DNA from: CAYVQU01 sp964453155
GTDB lineage: Bacteria > Chloroflexota > Anaerolineae > Anaerolineales > UBA11858
DNA: 9,245 bases
Reading direction: 5' to 3'
Assembly: GCA_964453155.1 (NCBI GenBank)
Contig: CAYVQU010000195.1
Coordinates: 1-9,245, forward strand
The notes under the pieces are model-generated. The model was not told the origin of the DNA. It did not search any database and saw nothing but the letters and a program-made list of their open reading frames with translations. Position 1 is the stretch's first letter; each line of letters starts with the position of its first letter. Both the position numbers and the translations under genes were made by a program. Positions 1-5,728 of this stretch are shown here, one piece after another.

Positions 1-43
1 CATCGAAAACTACCCAAGGGAAATGGAGGGCAATAATTTGTGA
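1..43 (+). CDS. possible 3' tail of an upstream gene (partial)
   Basis: The frame ending in TGA at 41-43 is open from base 2 and reads IENYPREMEGNNL followed by stop. Its stop would overlap the GTG start of the ABC transporter in a GTGA arrangement. That matches the tight junctions seen between the other genes of this operon. The fragment is far too short to identify. Another frame, ending in TAA at 34-36, is also open over the same bases, so the choice of frame rests only on the overlap pattern. Confidence 0.3.
   Translation, partial: IENYPREMEGNNL
25..30 (+). promoter_or_regulatory. Shine-Dalgarno site for the ABC transporter
   Basis: GGAGGG lies 9 nt before the GTG at 40-42. It is the strongest ribosome binding site in the window and supports GTG as the start codon. 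No promoter can be recognised in the 39 bases before the gene, so transcription probably enters from outside the window. Confidence 0.7.
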
Positions 44-1854
44 ACATCAACCATCAATTTCAAGAATCACTCGGTAATCTTCCCAGAGTTTTCAAGCTAG
101 TCTGGCGAGCCAGTTCCACCGGGGCGGTGCTAATGGTTCTGCTGGGCTTGATCGTTGGTTTGGTGCCACCAGTGATCGCCTGGGTCAAAAAATTGATCAT
201 CGATGGGCTGGTATCGATGGTAACTTCAGGGGAAACGGCCTGGCAAGGACTCGTTCAACTTTGGCCATTGCTAACCTTGATTTTGGGAGTTCAATTTTTG
301 TTCATTGCCGGGTCACAAGGACGTGCGCTAACCGAAAAGCTCCTGGGGGCAAAACTGACCCTTTACATAAACACCCAGATCATGAAAAAAGCCCAATCGT
401 TAGATTTATCTCATTTTGAAGATGCCCAATTCTACGATAAATTACAGAACGCCCAGGCCGAGGCCGATCAACGGTCGTTGAGTGTAATGGTGCTCTGCTA
501 TCATCTGTTCCAAACTGGCATCACTTTTTTGGCTTTTTTAGCGCTGCTGATTCGCTTTAGTCCCTGGTTAGTGCTCATATTTTTCTTAGCCACCGTGCCC
601 AGCTTTGCGCTGCAACACCAATATGGGCAACTCACATTTCGGCTTCACAGTGGACAAACGCCCGAACGCCGCCGCATGCTCTACTACAAAGCCCTGCTAA
701 CTTCCAACCACTATTTTAAAGAGATCAAACTCTTCAATATTGGTGGGCGGTTTATCCGGCAATATATCGACGAATTTTGGCCCCTATACCGGGCGGATAT
801 GAAACTGGCGAAAAAACGCAGCCTGGTCAGCCTGACCTGGGGCACTGTTGGAATCGTGGGTTATTTGGGGGCAATTTCCTGGATACTCTATCGGACCATT
901 AACCAGACCGTCACTTTTGGTGAGGCGGTAATGTATTTCGAGATTTTTGAGCAATCACATTATCTGACCCAAGATATGTTGCGGATGGTCCTTCAACTGC
1001 ATGAGCACAGCCTGTTTGTCAACAATTTTTTTATTTTCATGGAACTCGAAACAGAGCTTTCGCAACCCGAAAGTCACGCGCCCCAAATTGGATCTCAGCA
1101 ACACCAGATTGAATTTCGGCAGGTATCATTTCGATATCCCCAACATAACCGGTGGGCACTCCGAAACATCAATTTGACGATCCAACCTGGGGAAAAATTG
1201 GCCCTGGTGGGCTTAAATGGGGCTGGTAAAACCACTCTAATCAAACTCCTGACCCGCCTATATGACCCCACCGAAGGCCAGATACTGATCGACGGCTGCG
1301 ACCTCAGAAAACTTGACCTGGCGGAATGGCACCAGAAAATCGGCGTGATTTTCCAGGATTTTGCGCAATATCAACTCACTGCGGCTGAAAATATTGGATT
1401 TGGGCAAATCGAAGCACTGGAAGATCAGAATCGGATTATTACCGCGGCCCAAAAATCGGGGGCCCACACCGACATCGTTCAACTCCCCCAGAATTACGAC
1501 ACCCTTTTAGGAACCTGGTTTGCCAATGGACATGAGCTTAGCAGCGGGCAATGGCAAAAAATCGCTTTGAGCCGCGCCTTTATGCGGGACGCGAACATTA
1601 TGATCCTAGATGAACCCACTGCCGCCCTGGATGCCGAACAAGAATATCAGACATACCAGAATTTTCGCCAACTCACCCAAGGTAAAACCACCATTCTGAT
1701 TTCTCACCGTTTCAGTACGGTCCGAATGGCAGATCGGATTGCAGTGATTAATGGGGGGGAGTTGATCGAAGCGGGCAGCCATAAAGAATTACTCGCCCAG
1801 CAGGGGCAATATGCTCACCTGTTTTCTATTCAGGCCAAAGGATATTTGTCTTAA
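40..1854 (+). CDS. ABC exporter half-transporter (fused permease and ATPase)
   Basis: A 604-residue type IV ABC exporter, expected to act as a homodimer in the cytoplasmic membrane and drive substrate export with ATP. The N-terminal half carries hydrophobic segments near residues 28-48, 73-92, 150-170, 174-192 and 266-285. The nucleotide-binding domain (about 356-600) has Walker A GLNGAGKTT (391-399), the Q-loop in VIFQD (Q439), Walker B IMILDEPTAALD (520-531) and the H-loop histidine H556. The signature reads LSSGQ (500-504), not LSGGQ; Ser at the third position is a tolerated but less common variant. The start is GTG with a strong GGAGGG upstream. Length is normal for the family. It leads an operon with two glycosyltransferases and a PPTase, so the cargo is plausibly a glycosylated polyketide lipid; this is inference, because the family also exports peptides and lipids. 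It does not resemble the MacB-type DevBCA system used for heterocyst glycolipids. Confidence 0.93.
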   Translation: MNINHQFQESLGNLPRVFKLVWRASSTGAVLMVLLGLIVGLVPPVIAWVKKLIIDGLVSMVTSGETAWQGLVQLWPLLTLILGVQFLFIAGSQGRALTEKLLGAKLTLYINTQIMKKAQSLDLSHFEDAQFYDKLQNAQAEADQRSLSVMVLCYHLFQTGITFLAFLALLIRFSPWLVLIFFLATVPSFALQHQYGQLTFRLHSGQTPERRRMLYYKALLTSNHYFKEIKLFNIGGRFIRQYIDEFWPLYRADMKLAKKRSLVSLTWGTVGIVGYLGAISWILYRTINQTVTFGEAVMYFEIFEQSHYLTQDMLRMVLQLHEHSLFVNNFFIFMELETELSQPESHAPQIGSQQHQIEFRQVSFRYPQHNRWALRNINLTIQPGEKLALVGLNGAGKTTLIKLLTRLYDPTEGQILIDGCDLRKLDLAEWHQKIGVIFQDFAQYQLTAAENIGFGQIEALEDQNRIITAAQKSGAHTDIVQLPQNYDTLLGTWFANGHELSSGQWQKIALSRAFMRDANIMILDEPTAALDAEQEYQTYQNFRQLTQGKTTILISHRFSTVRMADRIAVINGGELIEAGSHKELLAQQGQYAHLFSIQAKGYLS

Positions 1855-1855
1855 C

Positions 1856-3664
1856 ATGAAACTCACCCCTGCTTTGCCCAGTGCCAATGCCGCTGAATTC
1901 CAAAATCCCAGTGATTCTGGAGTTCAGCGGCGTCAGGGCTGGCCGTCAACAGGCAATTTTTTCAGCAACGGGGTGCCTCTCCACTCCGTTATGCAGCAAG
2001 TATGGTTGAGCACCAAAGGGTATCAATTTCTCTGGCCCAACCCCCACGAAGCTGAGGCTCCCCTGAGTTTCTATAACTGGCTGAGGGCCAGGGTGACAAT
2101 CCCCGCGGTAAAGATCGAAGCTCAAAATCCCGAGCACCAGACACCAGTTTTGATCAATAATCTGGCGCTTGAAGTTTATCGACGGCGGCCAGATTGCCAG
2201 CAGCAATTCCCTGATCTATTTGGTCTTGATCAAATGGCTTTTGCACACTGGTTTATTACGTGGGCCAGGGCAGAAAAGCTTTCACCCAAATTCTTCGAAG
2301 AAGTTGAGCAAACCCGTGATGGGTACCGTCGTCACCCGCTGCGGCGCATCTACTGGATTCTGCATCGCAACTTCTCAAGATGGATTTATTCGCTTTATCG
2401 CCAAGAAAAAAACCTGTACGGAATCTATCTAAGGCTCAACCATTGGCTGGAGAAATTGGGGCTGAGTCAATTTTTCGAAAGGCTGGGGGCCGGGTTGATT
2501 GCGGAACATAACGTAATGCCGATCTCAATCGACCGGCAAACCCTTAAAGATATCAACCGACAATCCGAATTTGGGGTCAACGTGATTGGTTTTTTATATG
2601 ACGAATCAGGTCTAGGCCGCGTCACCCGGGATATCATCCGGGTTTTTGAGCAAAACTCATTCCCTAACGCTCAACTTGATTTAGGTGGTGTTCCTGGGCG
2701 CCTAACAGATTATTCAGATTTAAAACCGCAGGCCGACAACCCCCATGCCATCAACTTGACATATTTCGGCGGAATCAATCAGTATATCTTTCGACTATTA
2801 GGCGCCGAAAAACTTCAAAATCGATATAATATTGCCTACTTTTGGTGGGAATTAGAACGCTTGCCCCCCCAATTGATGTCAAACTTGGGTCTATTCAACG
2901 AAGTCTGGGTTGGCAGTCATTTTTTGGAAGAAGTCTTCGAGCCGATTTTTTCGGTACCCCTCTATAAAATGCCGCTCATCATTCCGCAGCCTGTCCCAGC
3001 AAAAATGACGCGCCAAGATTTGGGATTGCCTGAAGACAAACATATCTTCTTGTTCGTTTTTGATCCCTACTCTAATATCGAACGAAAAAATCCCTTTGGA
3101 TTTATCACAGCTTATCACCAAGCCTTTGGGCCTAATTTCGATGACACGCTGCTGGTCATCAAAACCAAAAACCTGGAACAATTTCCAACTGCGGCCAAAT
3201 CACTGCAGGCGGCGGTGAAATCCGTACAGGGGATACTCATCAACCGCTCTGTCAGTCGGGCCGAAACCGATGCACTGTTTGCCGCCAGTGACACCTACGT
3301 TTCATTGCATCGGGTGGAGGGTTTTGGGGCGACCTTAGCCGAGGCTATGCTCCACCACAAACCCGTAATCGCGACCGGATATTCTGGGAACATGGATTTC
3401 ATGACCGCGGACAACAGCTATCCGGTTCCTTATCGCTTAGTCCCTGTTGATGAAACCATCAATCCCTATTCATACGGCGCCCGTTGGGCAGAACCCGACC
3501 TCCCAGCCGCGGCGGCCATGATGAAGCAGGTTCTGAAGCATCCCGCTGAAACCAAACATAAGGTCGACCGGGCAGCCCAATTGATCCAAAAGAAATACAG
3601 CCCAGCAGCATTTAGCCAGGCAGCAATCGATCGATTAAAAACTATTCATCTGCATTTACAGTAA
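1856..3664 (+). CDS. GT4-family (GT-B) glycosyltransferase with long N-terminal extension
   Basis: A 602-residue protein with a group 1 (GT4-like) glycosyltransferase core in its C-terminal 365 residues. The core begins at VNVIGFLYDESGLGR (241-255), where a Gly-rich loop of the N-terminal Rossmann lobe is expected. The C-terminal lobe has the EX7E nucleotide-sugar motif: E488 and E496 within RVEGFGATLAEAM. This is followed by KPVIATGYSGNMDF (502-515). Residues 1-235 are an extra region with no motif I can name securely. Its segment around 108-140 (RRRPDCQQQFPDLFG and following) recalls a conserved stretch found beside GT-B domains in surface polysaccharide enzymes. There is no signal peptide, so it is probably cytosolic or membrane-associated. 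I chose ATG 1856, one base after the ABC stop; an in-frame ATG at 1811 would add 15 residues inside the ABC gene. Sugar donor and acceptor cannot be deduced; the context suggests a polyketide-derived lipid. Confidence 0.88.
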   Translation: MKLTPALPSANAAEFQNPSDSGVQRRQGWPSTGNFFSNGVPLHSVMQQVWLSTKGYQFLWPNPHEAEAPLSFYNWLRARVTIPAVKIEAQNPEHQTPVLINNLALEVYRRRPDCQQQFPDLFGLDQMAFAHWFITWARAEKLSPKFFEEVEQTRDGYRRHPLRRIYWILHRNFSRWIYSLYRQEKNLYGIYLRLNHWLEKLGLSQFFERLGAGLIAEHNVMPISIDRQTLKDINRQSEFGVNVIGFLYDESGLGRVTRDIIRVFEQNSFPNAQLDLGGVPGRLTDYSDLKPQADNPHAINLTYFGGINQYIFRLLGAEKLQNRYNIAYFWWELERLPPQLMSNLGLFNEVWVGSHFLEEVFEPIFSVPLYKMPLIIPQPVPAKMTRQDLGLPEDKHIFLFVFDPYSNIERKNPFGFITAYHQAFGPNFDDTLLVIKTKNLEQFPTAAKSLQAAVKSVQGILINRSVSRAETDALFAASDTYVSLHRVEGFGATLAEAMLHHKPVIATGYSGNMDFMTADNSYPVPYRLVPVDETINPYSYGARWAEPDLPAAAAMMKQVLKHPAETKHKVDRAAQLIQKKYSPAAFSQAAIDRLKTIHLHLQ

Positions 3665-4377
3665 TGTCTATTCTGCCATCCATTCCTGCCAGCGATCTTC
3701 AGCCAGCAACCATTTTAGTATGGTTGGTAAACTTTCCTAAATGCCGGAAAAATATCGCTGACTATCAGGGCATGTTGGGAGAAGCAGAGAAAAAACGGGC
3801 AAAACAATTCAAAATTGCTGACTTTCGAACGAGATTTATCATCACCCACGGGATTTTGAAGGGATTATTAGCGAAATGGGCGGGTACAACTCCTGAAAAT
3901 TTACCAATAGTCCACTCCCCCAAAGGTAAACCCTATCTACCAGAAAATGAAATTCACTTTAACCTTTCATACACACAGCGGTATTCGTTAATCGCGATTT
4001 CACCTGAACGGCCGTTAGGCGTGGATATTGAAAGGCAGCGCGGAGTAAACAATTTGGAACTGATGCTAACCAAAGTCTTATCGCCAGAAGAACACAAGGA
4101 AGTCACAAAACTCCCCAAAAGGACCCAACATGATGTTTTTATCGATTTATGGGTTCGGAAAGAAGCCATTGTAAAGGCACTCGGAATAGGGATATCTTTT
4201 CCGCTGGATGAGATCGCGATTTCTTTGGATGAGCCTGCTCGAGTGGAATCGATTTTTGGGGAACCGTTGGCTGTTGACGAATGGCAATTGCATTCGTTGG
4301 CAGTTCCCAAGGGTTGGTCAGCCGCCTTAGCTTATCAGGGGGAAGCAGCCTCAATTGTTTTGGAGAGGTTCCCATGA
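3664..4377 (+). CDS. 4'-phosphopantetheinyl transferase, Sfp/HetI type
   Basis: A 237-residue enzyme predicted to move phosphopantetheine from CoA onto the conserved serine of carrier proteins, converting apo-ACP to holo-ACP. The length fits the two-lobed Sfp class. Visible motifs are the metal-binding PLGVDIE (117-123, with D121 and E123) and WVRKEAIVKALGIGI (163-177, with E167 as third metal ligand and K171). Upstream, KGKPYLP (87-93) and HFNLSYT (98-104) match the substrate-binding region. Position 103 is Tyr where Sfp and many relatives have His in the FNxSHS motif. Its ATG overlaps the stop of the preceding gene (TAATG) with no clear Shine-Dalgarno, indicating coupled translation. The obvious local client is Ser680 of the ACP in the convergent PKS. 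A role on other carrier proteins in the cell is equally possible. AcpS-type holo-ACP synthase is excluded by size. Confidence 0.92.
   Translation: MSILPSIPASDLQPATILVWLVNFPKCRKNIADYQGMLGEAEKKRAKQFKIADFRTRFIITHGILKGLLAKWAGTTPENLPIVHSPKGKPYLPENEIHFNLSYTQRYSLIAISPERPLGVDIERQRGVNNLELMLTKVLSPEEHKEVTKLPKRTQHDVFIDLWVRKEAIVKALGIGISFPLDEIAISLDEPARVESIFGEPLAVDEWQLHSLAVPKGWSAALAYQGEAASIVLERFP
4362..4368 (+). promoter_or_regulatory. Shine-Dalgarno site for the second glycosyltransferase
   Basis: GGAGAGG inside the end of the PPTase gene, 5 nt before ATG 4374. It favours this start over an in-frame ATG at 4281, which would give a 31-residue extension read within the PPTase gene and placed before the conserved MKVTIMALGTRGDVQP terminus. 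Confidence 0.65.
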
Positions 4378-5633
4378 AAGTGACCATCATGGCCTTGGGA
4401 ACCCGCGGTGATGTGCAACCCTATATCGCTTTTGGACAAGGATTACAGCGTGCCGGCCATATCGTAAAAATCGCCGCCCCCGCGGACTTTGAGGCGATGA
4501 CTGTTTCCAGTGGGCTGCAATTCCATGCCATCGACCAAGACTCACAAAAAATGATGTCCAGTCCGCTGGGCCAGCGTCTCGTTCAGACCGGACAAAATCG
4601 TGCAAAATATATTCGGATCATCTCACAAATCGCCAGAAAAAAGGCCCAGAACAGCTTTCAAGCAGCCTGGCAAGCCGCCCAGGGGAGCGAGGCCATAATT
4701 TTCAATACCTATTCGTTAATGGGTTATCATATCGGCGAAAAGCTTAATATTCCCACTTTTTTAGCTTTGATCTTTCCCCTGACCCCCTCTAGCTATTTTC
4801 CATCTTTAGGGGTTCCAAGTTGGCTAAAATTGGGTTCCACTTTCAATCAGGCCAGTTACAGAATTTATGATTTCTATATCTATTGGTTGTTTCAAGACCA
4901 ATTTACAGCCTGGCGGCGTTCCTTAGGCTTACCTCCATTACCAGAGAGGGGTCTTTTTCAGAATCTTCTACACCGCCAAATTCCAATCCTGCATGCCTAC
5001 AGCCCGACGGTCATGCCGCGCGCGGCAGACTGGCCAGACCGTTTCCATGTAACCGGATATTGGTTTTCAGATTTATCGAAAAACTGGCAGCCTCCGGCGC
5101 GTTTGCTGGCCTATCTAGCGGCGGGACCCCCGCCTGTCTATGTTGGCTTTGGATCTTTGTACCCCGCCCAATCTGACCAGTATACTGCCTTGATCGTCAA
5201 AGCCCTCCGTCAGGCTGGCCACCGGGGAATCATCGCAATGGGTCAGGGAACCCGAAGCCACGTGAACAACTCAAACGCCGATATTTATCATACCGACCAT
5301 ATCCCACACGACTGGCTTTTCAATCGAGTTTCAGCTGTTGTTCACCACGGTGGTGCTGGCACAACAGCGGCGGGATTGAAGGCAGGTATCCCCAGTGTAT
5401 TGATACCGTTTATGGGCGACCAACCCTTTTGGGGCCACCGGATCGCGGTACTCGGTGCTGGACCAAAAGCGATACCATTCAAGCGACTTACAGTCACGCG
5501 CTTATCTCAGGCGATTTCGATTGCAACCACAAATTCTGAAATGAAAGAAAACGCTCGTAAATTAGGTGAGGCAATCCGCAGTCAGGATGGTATCGCCGAA
5601 GGGGTTAGAATCTTTCAACAATATATCCAATAG
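4374..5633 (+). CDS. GT1/UGT-type glycosyltransferase (GTRGDVQP family)
   Basis: A 419-residue GT-B glycosyltransferase that transfers sugar from a nucleotide donor to a lipid or polyketide hydroxyl. The N-terminal lobe opens with MALGTRGDVQPYIAFG (6-21), the signature of the family 28 N-terminal domain shared by sterol glucosyltransferases, macrolide or glycopeptide glycosyltransferases and the rhamnosyltransferases of mycobacterial phenolic glycolipids. The C-terminal lobe has PPPVYVGFGSL (252-262), the donor-binding HHGGAGTTAAGL (324-335) and PFMGDQPFWG (345-354). There is no signal peptide and no clear membrane helix, so it should work on the cytosolic face. Length is typical. ATG 4374 overlaps the PPTase stop as ATGA, with GGAGAGG upstream. 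It is the last gene of the operon and ends 36 bases before the hairpin. Sugar identity is not readable from sequence. It is unrelated in sequence to the GT4 enzyme upstream, which suggests two distinct glycosyl transfers. Confidence 0.92.
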   Translation: MKVTIMALGTRGDVQPYIAFGQGLQRAGHIVKIAAPADFEAMTVSSGLQFHAIDQDSQKMMSSPLGQRLVQTGQNRAKYIRIISQIARKKAQNSFQAAWQAAQGSEAIIFNTYSLMGYHIGEKLNIPTFLALIFPLTPSSYFPSLGVPSWLKLGSTFNQASYRIYDFYIYWLFQDQFTAWRRSLGLPPLPERGLFQNLLHRQIPILHAYSPTVMPRAADWPDRFHVTGYWFSDLSKNWQPPARLLAYLAAGPPPVYVGFGSLYPAQSDQYTALIVKALRQAGHRGIIAMGQGTRSHVNNSNADIYHTDHIPHDWLFNRVSAVVHHGGAGTTAAGLKAGIPSVLIPFMGDQPFWGHRIAVLGAGPKAIPFKRLTVTRLSQAISIATTNSEMKENARKLGEAIRSQDGIAEGVRIFQQYIQ

Positions 5634-5715
5634 GACATTTACCAATTGCGCTTTGAAAGAGAAAGAATCGTAGCCGGGATTTCCAAATCTTGAAAGCGAG
5701 ATATCAAAATCTCGG
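5634..5715. other. convergent intergenic spacer
   Basis: 82 bases separate the ends of the plus-strand operon and the minus-strand PKS. The spacer contains most of the hairpin described at 5670-5719 and no supportable gene. Confidence 0.8.
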
Positions 5716-5728
5716 CTACTCGGTTTTT
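5670..5728. terminator. hairpin between convergent genes, likely bidirectional terminator
   Basis: Left arm GTAGCCGGGATTT (5670-5682) pairs with right arm AAATCTCGGCTAC (5707-5719). This gives 13 positions with a single non-Watson-Crick pair, a G-U wobble in plus-strand RNA and an A-C mismatch in minus-strand RNA. The loop is 24 nt. A run of five T follows at 5724-5728 on the plus strand, after a 4-nt spacer. On the minus strand the stem is followed by a T-rich stretch. A smaller competing stem, CGAGAT (5697-5702) with ATCTCG (5709-5714), sits inside. The long loop is not typical of an intrinsic terminator, so a repeat element is an alternative. The right arm contains the PKS stop codon. Confidence 0.6.

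Noticed and set aside
1811..1855. ATG 1811 as the start of the GT4 gene.
   Set aside because: It would extend the gene 15 codons into the ABC reading region; ATG 1856, directly after the ABC stop, fits the operon pattern better.
4281..4373. ATG 4281 as the start of the second glycosyltransferase.
   Set aside because: It adds 31 residues read inside the PPTase gene before the conserved family N-terminus, whereas ATG 4374 has GGAGAGG at a good distance.
3954..4605. Several minus-strand open frames of 70-120 codons opposite the PPTase and glycosyltransferase genes.
   Set aside because: They lie wholly within well-supported genes, have no recognisable motifs and look like shadow frames.
5670..5719. 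Riboswitch or small RNA at the convergent junction.
   Set aside because: The position after both stop codons and the simple inverted repeat fit a terminator or repeat; no conserved riboswitch core is visible.
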